This document shows positions 38,511-51,800 of a DNA stretch of 64,000 bases, one piece after another (within the stretch, counting starts at the first letter, position 1; every line of letters starts with the position of its first letter). The translations under genes and the position numbers were made by a program. This stretch comes from Tetradesmus obliquus. Lineage: Eukaryota > Chlorophyta > Chlorophyceae > Sphaeropleales > Scenedesmaceae. The DNA lies in the NCBI GenBank assembly GCA_030272155.1, contig CP126200.1, positions 2,914,001 through 2,978,000 on the forward strand, given 5' to 3'. Below the pieces are notes generated by a model. The model searched no databases. It was not told where the DNA came from and was given only the letters and a program-made list of their open reading frames with translations.

Positions 38511-40584
38511 GCAGCGACAGCGGCCCAACAAAGCACCAGGCGGGTGGCAGCGTCAGTTTAGCTGCAGGATCCTGCTGGTCCTGTCAGCAAATACTTAGAG
38601 CTGCATGAATGCAGGGTATCCTTAGTGCATTTGCCGGGCGTCAAAGAGGCGGAGCATGCATTCAGCACACTGAGCATGAACTGGCATGGTCTGCTGCAGC
38701 AACCTGTTTGCGCAATGATTCAACCAAGGTCTGTCAGGTGAACAATGTGTTGACCGGCGCCAGTATGTCCTGATCATCTGGATCGCATTGCAATCACTAC
38801 AGTCAGTCACTAGAGTGCAGCCACGTCATAAGGTCACTGGACACACCACTTCCGCCTGCTGCCTGATGGCCCCCAGACTGAGGCCCAGGCACGTGGATGG
38901 AAAGTGCTTTGACTGCAATGTGCAGATTCGCACGTGCTGCGCTCTCCTGACGTATAGTATCATGGTGAGCTGAGCTCGAAGAGCTCATGCTGATGCTGAT
39001 GTGCACCCAGGGCTGCTAGCACTCACTGTGGCAGACACTGCAGTGCCAGCTGACGTGCACTGCTGGCAGCAGCCGCCCACTGAGCCCGCCTCTTGAAGGA
39101 AAGCACACTCGACGTTCGATAACTGTTGCTGTGGGTTGGCCACAGCAAGTGGCAGTCCTTGAAACGCACTGGGATGCAATGGGAGGCCCCACACCCAACC
39201 AGCTGGAAATGCCCACAAGCAGGCACCTGCGCACCACAACAACACAAGCAGAGCCCAGCAAAGTGTAACTCATACTGGGAAGGATTGCTTCACGTGTGTG
39301 GCGTGTGTTGCTGGTTCAAAGCAGCACAAGTACGCTTGCAGGGAGTTCGAACTACTGTGTGCGGACGCGGTCGTAGTCACAACACCGGGCGACCCTGACG
39401 CTCAGACAGTTGTAAGTATGTTGGGAGTGCACGATGCAGCTGACACGTACTAGATCGCAGATGCTCACCTGAGCCTGAGCCCAAACTCCTTGGCAGACCC
39501 TTTCTGATGAAGATTAAGGCCAGGTCGGCTATCAGAACTTCATTTTGACATACGTTTGGCGTGTTATGCTGTACTTTTGTGGGGGAGGCGCTTTGGAAAC
39601 TGCAGGGGGGCCGCTGGAGGAAGAGCAGGACAGGAAGCAACAGTGGAGCCTTTAAATTGTTTCCGAGACATAAAGTGGTTCATCAGAACTGCCTGAGAGG
39701 TTGCAAGGCCTGCCAGCTGGACAGCCAGGCAATCAGTACGACGACCCAAATGACAGCAGCAGAGGCAGTCACATCCTCGGCGTGCCACCAACGATCCTGT
39801 GCGTCGCGCATTCCTTTCATCAATCACTATAGATGATGCTTCAGCTGACCGAACAGGCCTGTTGCTGACGCTGATAAGGTTCACCTTTGCCAGCTGCGAA
39901 ATTGTTGGAGATCCCAGCTCACTAGGGCATGTTTTGACAAAACGTTTGGTGCTAGGCATCCAATGACGCCTGCGAGATGTTACATATGGTTTCTGGCAAA
40001 CACAGATGCTGCAAACAGCTTGTAGCGAAGTTGCAAGCATCCTGTCTGTCCACACGTGTCGGGGGCGTGCCAGTGCTGCCCGGCACGCGCAGGCTGCGCA
40101 GGCTCGTGCCCAGCTGTGCACTTGCACAATGCACAGCTAGCTAGCCATAGCTATGCTTGTTTCCAGGGCACGCAAGTGCCGCAGCGGCGGCCGCAGCCTG
40201 AATCGATGCAGCAGGTACACCCTCACAGATGGCTGTACGAACGCCAACCCAGCCTGCTTGGGTTGGGTAAAGGTTCCGCTCAATCATGCTGTGTGTGGCA
40301 AGCCAGTAAGACTCCGCCCCCCTGGTAACAAAAACTGCTGAGGGGAGAAGGGGGTGGTGCCCCCACTGTGGAGGCTGCTTATCCAACGCGGCGTTAGTGT
40401 TGATTGTGCTGGGACAGGCGATTTGCTGCAAAGCAGCAAGCATGTGCCTCGCAGACAACACACTCCAGCACCACCCAGGACAGCAGGCGCTCTGCTGCAG
40501 AGGTTGCAGTGCGACACTGCAAGCAGCTGCAAGCGCACTACACTCAACATTCTTCATGCAACAACTCAGGCACTACACAATCTG
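38339..40584. other. Intergenic region between FAM221 gene and metalloprotease start
   Basis: 2.2 kb upstream of the metalloprotease ATG and downstream of the FAM221 stop. CAG repeats at about 38433-38510 lie in the 5' region of the metalloprotease. A minus-strand pair (about 39131-39007 ending CACA|GTGAGT, then 38930-38803 with stop) can be spliced, but all three frames of the first piece are open, so coding is not proven. A 187-codon minus ORF at 40127-39564 has no recognisable motif. Confidence 0.4.
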
Positions 40585-41800
40585 TCAACCTGTCCTGTCC
40601 ACGCCACGCTGCAGCAAGTCCCAACGGTTCACATCACAAATGAGATCTGCCTGAACCAGCAGCTGCTCTTCCCCTTTTCCACCCAACCCTGTTGCCGCTG
40701 CGGCTCCAGCGGCCGCTGCAGGTGTTCCGCCCTCCGTGCTGTGCGGCACGACAGCGCAACCTGGTGTCGTCCCAGCCGTACTTTTTTGCCGCTGCTGTTT
40801 CAGCTGCTGCAGCCGAGCGGTACTGCTGGACAGCTTGCCGGCCTGTCCACTGTTGCTGCTGCTGCTGCTGGTGGTGGTTGTGCTTGTGAAGCTCTCAGCA
40901 GCAACACCTCTTGAACCAAGAACAGCATTTCCCCCACCTTCAGGTGCTCCTGCTGCCGGTAACGTTGTAGCTGTTGTGCAGCTGCTGATGTGCATATCCT
41001 GCAAACACATGCTGGTGCTTGCTGCTGCTGCTACTTCTGCTGGGGCTAACTCTTTTTCCTCCGGTCCATTTGTGCTGCTGCTGCTGCCTGCCTGATGTGC
41101 TTGAGCAAGCATGTCACTGAGGCGCAGCACCTGCAAGGCATGCACCCACACACACATTTGCTGGCGGAAGCAGGGAGCAGCGGCCCAACCGAATGCTATG
41201 GGCCTTTGCATGAGCAGCAGGCAGCCCCACACGAAACACATGTGGCAATGGCGCACATTGCTTGGCATGCGCAAAAGGAGGTTCCACATGTGGCGGTCAC
41301 TCTGCAAAGACAAAGGCCACCATGCCAAGATACTGCCACGGTACTGCCAATCTTTATACAGTGTGACCAAATGCTTTGCGAGGCAGCCAGCACCCAGCAC
41401 GCACCTGCCGCTCCACTAGCACCTGCTGGTGCTGTGTCCATGGGTGATCGCAGTTGCAGACCCATGGGGAGCTGAAGCCAGAGCAGGAGCAGGAGGCCTT
41501 GCTGCAGGCATGGCTGCTGGGGTCGTGCTCTGTGTGCTTGTGCTTGCAGCGGCAGCGCAGGATCTGCATGCAGGCACACGGTGCAGCAGCATGCCATGTT
41601 GAGGGTGTGCTGGTGTGTACGGCAGCATCACACAGCAAGCAGGTGAGCCCAGTTGCTTTGCACCATTCTGGATTCAGGGTCTTACATGCTAGTAAGGCGG
41701 AGCAACATTACTTTAGCTCTCCTGGTCGTAGGCACCTACCCAGGAGCCCTCTGCTACAATGAAGCTGAACTTGGGGCAGCTGCAGGAGCGGTTTGAGCAC
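40585..41800 (-). CDS. FAM221-family cysteine-rich protein (N-terminus unresolved)
   Basis: Three exons close in phase: 41800-41740 (partial start, phase 2 entry), 41563-41405 and 41130-40585 with the stop; about 255 residues. The core is CSNRSCSCPKFSFIVAEGSW, then ILRCRCKHKHTEHD, ACSKASCSCSGF and SPWVCNCDHPWTQHQQV. This repeated C-x-C, C-x-C-KHxHxxHD and WxCxCxHPWxxH pattern is that of FAM221A/B proteins, probably a zinc-binding fold of unknown function, found in many ciliated eukaryotes. The last exon continues with LRLSDMLAQAH and then Ser/Thr/Ala low complexity to WDLLQRG. The exon before 41800 was not found; the acceptor CCCTGCAG at its start is clear. Confidence 0.72.
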
Positions 41801-42848
41801 CTGCAGGGGCGTGGCAGCACACGCAGCACAGCAGCTGTGAGGTGTGGGCTGTGAGACAAACACAGGCATGCTTGCTTCAAACAGGGAGATGATGACTGGG
41901 GTAGGCGGTGCAACGCAGATGTGGTTTGCTAACCGCAACACTGGTGCCACGCATGGCTGCGCACGCTGATGCATGAGCAGAGACAGCAGCAACATGCAGC
42001 CCTGCAGAGGCGCAAGTACTGCAGGGGCAGCTGATCGGTGCTAGAAGAGATAGTGCTGCATCACAAGCTGAGCACAGCATGCAGATCAGCAAACCCAGCA
42101 GTGCTGAAGAGAGCAGGTGCAGCATATTCTGAGCTGTCAGGCAGCCAGTGGCTGATGAACGCACTTGTGACCTTCCGTGTGCTCTTTGAGGCGGTGGCCA
42201 CACATGCAGCGAGACTCTGCCCTGATGGGGACACATTCCCTTTGGCATTCCTGGCACTGCCACGCCCAGGCCTTGACTATGTTTGCCATGCTGAGCAAGT
42301 AAGCCAGCGCCTAGATCTCGATGTTTATGGGTTGCTGCTGGAGGGGATACACCACACAGCAAGGCAGTACTGTCTAACACCCGCTGGAGTTTATGAACGG
42401 ACACTTGACGCTTCCTCAGCCCCCTCAACTGTTGTTGCGAGTCACTGGTGCATCTGCTGCTGTTCGGGAAGCTGCTGATTGGTAGGAGCTTGAAGGACAG
42501 TATGTGGGCAGCCTTGAAACGTAACGACTGGATTCTTAAACAGAGTCCACTGCAACGATACTTAAAATCGCAAAACTTGATCCGACAGTTTTGAACAACG
42601 TTAGTTCGTGTCTAGGGTTGGGGTTTGCTGCCACGTAAGAGCCAGCTGACTCAAACAAACAACGCTCCCATCCTTAAAGGTCTCAGCTGCTGCTGCTACG
42701 TGTTTGTCAAGAGTGCGTGGTGTTGCGCTGCACAATCAGATGCCAGCTGAGCTCTGGGTCGTTGCTGTTTTCACTGTTTAAATGATGATCTTGTTAGGCA
42801 TACAAGTTTTTTGGCACAGGACATGACGATCATTGCGACAACCCAGCC
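41801..42848. other. Divergent region upstream of FAM221 and the SMP-C2 gene
   Basis: It holds the missing FAM221 5' exon or exons, a candidate plus-strand ORF (listed separately), and the promoter of the gene starting at 42849. Confidence 0.4.
42038..42478 (+). other. Unassigned ORF, coding status uncertain
   Basis: An open frame of up to 146 codons; the first ATG is at 42155. Its translation (RVLFEAVATHAARLCPDGD, FPLAFLALPRPGLDYVCHAE, VSQRLDLDVYGLLLEGIHH) has a balanced composition, unlike the repeat-driven shadow frames nearby. I do not recognise a family. It could be one exon of an extra gene, a decayed gene, or chance opposite the FAM221 5' end. Confidence 0.3.
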
Positions 42849-45800
42849 ATGAGGACTAACGTTGGGTGCTTTGGCAGTTCAACTGCCACACACCTGACCT
42901 GCCCCCTGTACGTGCGAAACAGCAGGGCAGTGCGTGTCGTGCATTCTAGAGTACCAAAGCAGCTATACTCACTACGCCTAGGGCAGCATGGCGGCTGGAG
43001 TGCTGTCAGAGGCACGTATGCAACAGTGGCAGCAGCAAGCCGCTCAGACACTGGCAGCAGCACAGGCAGCGACACAGAACTGGACGAAGCAGCAGCATTT
43101 GCAGACAACATATGGGAGCCAGTACCACCTACGCCAGCACTTGGGCGCAAGCGCAAGGTGGCACTGCTGCTGGGCTGTGCAATGCTGGAAGTGACGCTAA
43201 CAGGTGAGGACAGGCGATGCTGCGCTGCTCCGCCCCAAGGTCAGCAGCTGTTGTGAGCTGATTTGCCACAGTTCTCAGTGCTCACTAGCGCGATTGGCCA
43301 GTCAGCGTACCATCACAAGGTTGCCTCCGCAGCACCTGCCCATGTGTACAGCACATAGGCAACTGGCAGTCCAGTGGACTGAGTCCACACTTGCTGGCTA
43401 CCAGCAGCTGAGTGAGGTTAGTGTCGCATCCAGTCAGCCTGCAGCTGGTGCAGGGCTGTCTGCATCTGTACTGCCATATAAACTGCTGTTTTGAAACAGC
43501 AACCACGCCACACCGTCCCTTCAGCAGCGCACCGCTGCCTGTGGCGGTGACGATGCAGCAGCATGCACAACAGATACACTGCTCTTGTTTCATCTGCTGC
43601 TGTCCCTGCCTTCACCAGGCACACTGCTATGGGCACCGCTACTGGGTGCTGTGTTTCTAGCAGTGCTACAGCCAACGCGCGCAGAGATTGCAGCACGACA
43701 AGAAGCAGCAGTGGAGCAAGCTGTAGCAGCAACAGAGATCCGCATGTCTCGGCAGCTGCCGGTGACGCCTGTTGAGTCTGCTGCATGGATGAACAGGCTA
43801 ATGCAGGACATGTGGGGCACCTTCTGGCAGCCCTTCCTGCTGGCAAACAACCTCAGCATGTGGCAGGTGCGTTGTGATGAGTGGGGGCAGAGGTGCTACA
43901 GCAGCAGCAGCACAGCAACAGCAACAGCGCAGCAGCAGCTTGAGATGTTGTGCCGCGCTCGAAAGGTGGCAGCACATAAATCTACTCAGCTGGCTGCAAG
44001 CACAAACACATCTGAGCAGGGTGTTGCCATTCCTGCAGTGCTGAATTGTGCAGCAGGACACTGAGCGACCCACAAGCTGCATTGGTCTCAGCCTTCGCAA
44101 TGGCGGCGAACTGCTGCGGCCCCCCAGTCTAGCTGTAGTGCACAACACGGCATGCCTCGAAAGCAACATGCTTTCCTTGGATCCACCACACATTGTGTGG
44201 GCCTCACCTGGCCACTACTGCATTCTGCTTCGCGCTGCTGCTGCATTGCTTGCAGGACACTGTCTCTGCTGCTTCACCACGTGGCTGGGAGGTTGAGATT
44301 GCTGACGTCAGCATCGGCAGCTTTGCACCAGAGCTCAGCAACTTCCAGGCCTTTGCTGATCCTGCAAGCAGCAAAATAACGGCGCTGGAGTGTGCCATGG
44401 CGTTTGACAGCAGCAGTGTGCGGCTTGTGGTGGTGGGCAAGGGCCCGCTGGGTGCTTTCACTGCGCGAGTGTCTGCTGTGGAGCTGAAAGGCGAGTGCGA
44501 GCAGTGCAGCAGTTGTATAGATGTGTGTGCCTGTGAAGTGAAGGCTCTGCTTGCACTTGTTGCTGGCTGCTGCACTGTGCAACAGGTATCTGTGTAGGCG
44601 TGCACACTGCATAGTTGCAGCAGCTGATGCACAGGATGCAGGGTGATACAACATCATCAAGCAGCCAGCTGCTGTCTGCATCTGCTGCTTCTCTCCGGCA
44701 CTTGTAACAGCAAAGGTGAAGTTCTAATGCATCACTCGTGTGTGCTGCGCTTGCGTCTTATTGGCTGCAGGTCAGCTGCGCATCATGCCGCTGCTGCAGC
44801 ACCGCATGCTGCTGCTGGGGTTCAAGGAGCAGCCACAGGTGAGCGCTTTGAGCTGTTGCGGGCGCTGCTGTTTGCTCAAACCGTATGGTTTCACGGATGC
44901 CGTGAACAGCAGGCGCACGGCTGCGATGCCGCAAGCACATGCCAGCCAGCACAGCTGCACACACCTGCATGCATCCTCCCCCTGCCTGCCTACCTGCTAA
45001 CACGTAACTCTTCCTGCCCTTCTCTTGTGCGCCTATCCCTGCTGTTGCGCCACAGGTGCGTGTTGCGCTGAATGTGTCGGCGCCGCTTTTCAAGTCAGCG
45101 CTGAGCCCCGGCGACCTGGGACAGCTGGATTTTATTCAAGGCATGCTGGCTGCGGCCATCAAGGACATGCTGGTGGAGCCGCGCAGGATTGCAGTCAGCC
45201 TGGACACAGAGATTCGTGTGGAAGAGGTGTGTGGGTTGGTATGTTTTTTGTTTGGGCTAGAAGCAGCAGCCTAGTTGGCTGATTGCTGCAGCCGTTTGGG
45301 TGGAACAGCTTGCACTGTGGTCAGCTGTCACAAGCGCTGGGAGCGTGTGACGCAACTGGCGGGATGCAATGCTTGGAAGCACGGTGCTCGTTGGTTGCAC
45401 CTCCCAGCTTGTGCAGCTGCTGCTGCTTCCCCGTTGCAGAGTATGCCTGCATCCTGCATGCTCACCCTGCGCCTTGCTGCTGCGTGGCACCTGAAATGTT
45501 TCCTGCAGGCCATTGCCACCACACTGCACTTGACAGTAGACAGCATCGCAGGCCTGCCTGCTTCAGCACTTGGTCCAGCAGGAAGCAGCACCACATCAAA
45601 CAGCAGCAGCAGCAGTGGCACAGCCAGTCCTACAGGCAGCCGGAAGGCGGGCGGACCACGCGTTGCACTCGTGGTGGTGGACACACTTACACAGTGAGTA
45701 TGCTTGCGTGCAGTGCTGCAGGGGCATGTGTAGCTGCAGGCATGGAATGCATGTGGTATACGCCTGGCATGCCAGAGCGCTGCAAAGGCTCTCCTGTTGC

Positions 45801-48800
45801 AGAATAGCTGTGGTCAGGCACAGATCCAGTCAGCCATGCAGCTGTGGTGCGCTTCCAGTGATGCACCCCACAATCCTGCCGGCAGCGGTTGTATTACCGC
45901 CCATCCACGCGCAACACCGCACCGTAACACGATTTCCTGCAGGGTGCGCCGCTCCACCGGCGCCTGCAGCCCCAGCCCGCTGCAGCGAGCCGTGCTGCTG
46001 CGCGAAGGCGTCTCATTAGAGCTGCCACGCAAGCAGGGCATGTTCAGGCTTGAGGCGCGCGAGGTGTCCGGCAGGGGTGGTGGCGCAGCAGCAGGCAAAG
46101 GGGCGCTGCTGGGCTCCTGCCAGCTGTGGGTGGCTGCTGCACGGGACGGCTCAACACTGTTCTGGTGCCATGACAGGTGCGGCGAGCTTCTGGGCAAGTA
46201 GGCAACTATTGCACTTCGGTTGTGGTTTGTTGCAAGTTGATGTTCAGGAGCAGCAGCAGCAGCAGCAGGCAGGGGGCACTGCCGGAGGCATGCCAGCTGT
46301 GGGTGGCTGCTGCAAGGGAACGCTGTTCTGGTCCTACAACATGTCATCACTCTGCCGCTGACCAGCGCATCACAGGGTGGGCAACCCTGTCGCGAGCCGC
46401 TGGTCACCCTCCGGCGGCCCCCTGGCGGGTGACGCTGCCCATGGCGGGCACTGATCATTAATGGCATGTGACGTTTCATACCTTGCATGTGAACTAAACC
46501 ATACTGCCGCTCCTTGACACATGCCATCACACGCTGAGCAACCCTGTTGCGACCCGCTGGTCACCCTCTGGCGCCCCCTGGAGAGTGACGCTGCCCATGG
46601 CGGCACTAACCATCAACGGCATGTGACGTTTCATACCTTGCATGTGAATCAAGCCGCACTGCCGCTGATTGACACATGCCATCACAGGCTGGGCAACCCT
46701 GTTGCGACCCGCTGGTCACCCTCTGGCGCCCCCTGGAGAGTGACGCTGCCCATGGCTGGCACTGCGCCAGGCTACAAGGGCTTAGAGGTGACCCTGGGTG
46801 TCGCAGTGGACCCCTGGCTGTACAAGCAGCCGCATGTAGGCAGCGTGGGCCACAGGACGCCTGGCCCGCGCGTGGTGGTGCTGCAAGTGGTGGAAGGTGA
46901 GTTTTTATAGTAGCAGCATGCCCAGCACGTGAGGCTAATCATGGCGTGCGTCTTGAGGTGGTTGACGTCTGGTTGTGCTCGACGGCGCGCCTGCGCGGCA
47001 CAGCTGCCCTGCATGGGTACAGTTATATATACCTGTGTGAACTAAAGAGATGTGTGTGCCCTGCATGCTGACATGGCGGCAGCAGCCGGCTTGTAGTTCT
47101 TGCTGGAGTGCTGCTTCGCATTTAAAACAGCTGCCCACCACTGCCACGGATAGCGCTCCAACGCATTATATGTTGTGGCTCCTCGCCCCATCTGCAAACA
47201 CTCACTGCCCTGCAGCTCGCGGGCTGTCACTGCCTGGGGCTGACGCTGGTGGGCCCTTCCCCACTACCCACATTCAGCTGTGCTATGACCAGGAGTGCTA
47301 CAGCACCACCACACAGTACAACAGCAGCAGCCCCATCTTCAACGAGACGTTTGCACTCCAGGTGTGTTTGCTTGTGCTCATTCTGATGCCTTGATGAATG
47401 AATGAATGAGCTACGCGTGGTGTGTTCACACTTAACACCCATGTAAGTGCCTGATGCCTTTGTGTATTGTTGACTTTGCTTGCTGTTCGGCTTGCTTTCA
47501 TGCAACAGCAGCAGCCGCAACACTGCATCCAGTCCAGGGCAAGTGTGGGTTAGGCACTCGATGCTTGCTGGCGTGCTCGCTTGTTAAGACTGGATGCAGT
47601 GTTGTACATCTGTGCTACCATAACAGGCCTGTCTTCGTGCTGCACCCTTACTGCTTGCAGGAGAACCCTGGCATGCTCACTCGCAGGGTGAAGCTTGAAG
47701 TGTGGCACGAGGGCCCAGCACCCATCAGCAGCAGCAACGCCAGCAGCAACGGCACCCCTGCCAGCAGCAGCGGCAGCAGCAAGGGCATCAGGCGCAGGCT
47801 GCTGACAGGCAGGATGCGTGCTTTAGGGCTTAGGAGCAGGGAAGGTGCTGGGCAGGGCTCAAGAGATGGAAGCAGCAGCCCGCAGGGCAGCAGCCATGCT
47901 GCTGGGAGGCTGCACCACCCGCAGCAGCTGCACAAGCATGCGGCAAACGCAGCTGGCAGTGGCAACGGCGGCGGCGGCAGCAGCAGCAGCAGTGTGACGT
48001 CCCACCAGCTGCCAGACATTCCAGAGGACGAGGGAGAGGCTGATGCTGCCGCTGCAGCCGCAGCAGCTGGCCGCAGCGGCGATGATGACGTGTCGTCACA
48101 CATGCTGCTGGACCTGGAGCTTGAAGAGGCTGCAGAAGATGTGGTGGAGAGCGAAGGCCATCAGCTGCTGCAGGACAGCAGCAGCAGCAGCAGCAGCAGT
48201 GGCGTGAGCCTTGGCAGCGCTGTAGTCAATCTGGAGCAGCTGACTGAGGCTGTCATACAGGTGAGGGTGAGCTGCGGGGCCGGTGCTGGCTGCTTGAGCT
48301 CTTACAAACTGAATCTTTGATGTGTTGAAAAGCGTTCTGGTGCATCTGCAGCAGGTGATGGAGGCTGTCATGCAGGTGAGAGTATAAGGAGGTACTGCAT
48401 GCACGTGTGACCGTGTGCGTCTGCAGGTCTGCTGTGCTTTGCAAATTGTGAGAGGGTGCGAGCGTGTGCATGCGAGCAACGTGCTTGCCGCTGCAGCTGT
48501 GAGCGTGGGTGAGTGGCTGGGTGCGTGCACCTCGTGCATGTTTGTCTGTGTGCGCGTGCATGTGTGTTTGTGGGCGTAGCACGCGCGCGCGCACGCATGT
48601 TGCGCGCGTGCGTCTGCATGCCTGTGTGTGAGGCCTCACTCCCTAGGGTGTACACGTGCGTGCGTGTGTGGATGATTGGATGGATGCATGCACGTGTGCG
48701 CGTGTGTCTGTGCGTGGCAGGTGCGCAGGTGGCAGGTGCGCAGGTGGCAGGTGCGTCTGCGGGTCGTTATGATATGTGTGCGTGTATGCACCGTGCCTGT

Positions 48801-51800
48801 CTGCACGTACGCGGGCGTGGGTGTGTGCATGCACGCCTATGAGTTTGCATGTGTGTGCGCATGTGTGTGTCTGCATTTGTATCTGTGCGCTTGTGCACGC
48901 TTGTGTGTGCGCGCGCCTACTGTGTCTGTCCGCGTGCAAGCGCCGTATGTTTGTGCGTGTGCGCGCGTGCCCGTGCGTGCTCATGCCCTTGCAGCTGCAC
49001 GCGCGTTTGTGCAGATGTCAAAATGGGAAGTGCCTGCATGCTTGCCTGTGAGCATGCGCGCTTGTATGTGTGCGTGTTTGTGTGTGCATGCATGTGTTGC
49101 TACGCGCGTGCAAACTGCGAGGAGGTGTGCGTGTGTCAGAGGGTCTGCACGCGTGCAAGGTTGCGAGTGCGCGCATGCGCATGTGTGCCTGCGTGTATGT
49201 GTGCGAGTCTGTGTTTGTACGTGCATGTGTGGCTGCGCGCGTGCGAACGTGAGAGCAGGTGCGCGTGTTTGCCAGGGGGTGCGCAAGAGTGCACGCATGC
49301 GCGTGTCTGTGCGCCGACACAGACACGCGCATGCGTGTGTGGATGCGCGCGTGCAACGTGCAAGCAGGTGCGCGTGCGTCAGGGCGTCTGCACACGTGCA
49401 AGCGTGCGAGTGTGTGCAAGCGCGCACACATGCGTGTCTGCGTGCGCGTGAGCATGTGTGACTGTGCGCGTGCAAACATGCGAGCATGTGTGCGTGTCAA
49501 GAGCCGCGCCTGAACTTTCAAGAGTCCGCATGCGCGCATATGCCTATGTGTGCACGTGCCTGCCTGGCTGCGCGCATGCAAGAGGGTGAGTGCGCGAGAG
49601 CGCGTGCGCGAGTGCGCAGCGTCTGCGTCTGCATGCATATGCGCGTGCACGTGCCTCTGCATCTACGCGGCTGTGCATCTGCATGCCTGCAAGCTTGCAA
49701 GTATTTGCCGGTGTCAATCCGTGCATGCGCGTAGTCGCGACTACGCGCATGCAAGTGTGTAGGTGCGTAGCTGTGCATGTGGTGTATGTGATCTGTGCGC
49801 GAGCACGCGTTCATGCGTGTGTGAGCGCACACATGCGGGTGTGGTGCGTGGGTGGTATGTGTGGGGGCGCAGGCAGGCAGACGGGCATGTGTGTGTGCGT
49901 GAGTGCGTGCCTGTGCCTGTGCCTTTGCATGACCACGCCTGTGCTTCTGCGCACCTGCAAGAGTGTGTGCCTGTGCAGCTGTGTGTGTGCACGTGCGTGC
50001 TGGTTTGTTTGGGTGGATGCATGCGTTCGCATGTGCGGGCGTGTGTGTTTCTGTGCACTCGTGTGCTTCTGTGCGTGTGTTGGTTCGCTTGATTATCTTT
50101 GTTTCACTGCGCATGCGTGCGTGGCACACTCTTACCGCTTGCCCGTATGTTCAAGCAGCACTGCGCGTGATCAACAAATGCGGCAAACCAAGCCAACATC
50201 AACTGCTATGTATTGCTTGTGCAGGACCGCTGGTTTGCGCTCAGTGGCAGCGGAGGCGCGGAGGTCAGGCTTCGCATGGCACTGCTGCCAGGCACCCTGC
50301 CAGCAAGCAGCAGCAGCAGCAGTGGAGCATCTGGCACTGCTGCCAGTGCAGGCTCGTCCAGCAGCAGTACTGAGGTGTCAGAAATGCTGTCGTTCTTTCA
50401 CAAAAACCTACTAGGCAGCAGCAGGGAGAGCGTGATGGTTGAGGTAAGCCTTGTGTTGTTCTGTTTTCTGTGTACCACAACAGTGTTAGTCTGCAGCGTG
50501 GAATATATGCTCTGGATCACTGCGTATCCAGCTAGACTCATGGCAGAACGTGTGCCTCAACCTGCATGCATGCTCAAGCACAAAGACATATGCACAGCAG
50601 CAACTCCATGGTGCTGCTGCTGCTCTTGGGCAGCTGCTGTTCACGCGGCCTCAGCAGCTTTCATGCTGCTGCTTGTGTTAGCGACTCGCACAGCCAACGC
50701 ACTTCTGCTTCTGCTGCTGCTGCTGCTGCTGGTGGTGGTAGTGGCGGTGGTAATCTGCCACGTCCCATTTTATCTTCTAACATCTGTTACCTTTTGTATG
50801 TATGCAGGTGCTGTCAGCGCGGCTGTACCTTCCACTGTCCTCCATGGACTCCTCAGACATTGACCAGCCAGCCTACCTGCTGAGCTACAACGGCAGCAGC
50901 AACATCACGCTGCCGCCACACCTGCAGCCACACTACCGCGAGCGGCGGCCGCAGTCGCCGCGCCCACAAAGCAGCAGGGCCAGCAGCAGCAGCAGCCCCA
51001 GCGGCGGCACTGGCAGCAGCAGCAGGGTGACGTCGCCAAATGCAGGCAACTACAGCAGTAGCAACAGCAGTAGCAGCAGCAGTAGCAGCAGCAGTAGCAG
51101 CAGCAAGCGGCGCAAGGGGAAGGTTAACCTATTTACTGATTTGTCGACTGGCAATGTATCAGCACAGGTGAACACGCGCGCATGCCTTGCGCGCGCAGTG
51201 TTCCCGTTGCCGGCTGGCTCAGCGCTTGCAGCTGCAGCGGCTGCTGCTGCTGCTGCTGCTCAACGTGCGCTGCCCGCAACTGGCAGCAGCAGCAGCCAGG
51301 CAGCCGCAGCAGCGGCTGCAGCTGCAGCTGCACTTGCGGCAACTGATTCAGTGGCAGCAGGTGCGCTGGACGCAGCTGCTGCAGGTGCCGCTGCTGTGGC
51401 AGGTGCTGCGGCTGCTGGTGCTGCTGCTGCCGCAAATGCTGCTGCTGCTGCGCGGCCGCAACTGAAGGTGCTGCTGTTTGACCCTGACGATGTTGCTGAT
51501 GCGCCTTCGGCAGAAGCTGCTGCTGCTGCCGCTGCTGCGGCAGTGAACAGCACTGCTGGCCCTGCAGCAACATACTCAACATCAGCAGCGACTGCAGCAG
51601 CAGAGGATATTGGCAGGGCAGACCTAGATGTCCTTGCGCTGCTTGCTAAGGCTGCTGGAAAAGGCAGCGGCAGCAGCAGCAGCACTTATCTGCCGAGTGG
51701 CACAGAGCTGGCTGCTGCTTCTGCAACCACTGCTGCTGCCAGCTGGGAGGGCTGGATCAAACTGGACAAGGTATGGGCCAGCTGGAATATCTGAAATTGA

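Noticed and set aside
39016..39273. Zinc-finger-like reading FPSRGGLSGRLLPAVHVSWH
   Set aside because: All three minus frames are open over this stretch and none joins to a recognisable domain.
48513..50414. Long ORFs on both strands rich in Cys/Val/Arg/His
   Set aside because: Produced by the TG/CG/CA alternating intron; no domain and no splice support, and the surrounding exons close in phase without them.
51133..51685. Minus-strand ORFs full of Gln, Ala and Leu
   Set aside because: Shadow frames of the Ala/Ser-rich SMP-C2 exon 50808-51770.
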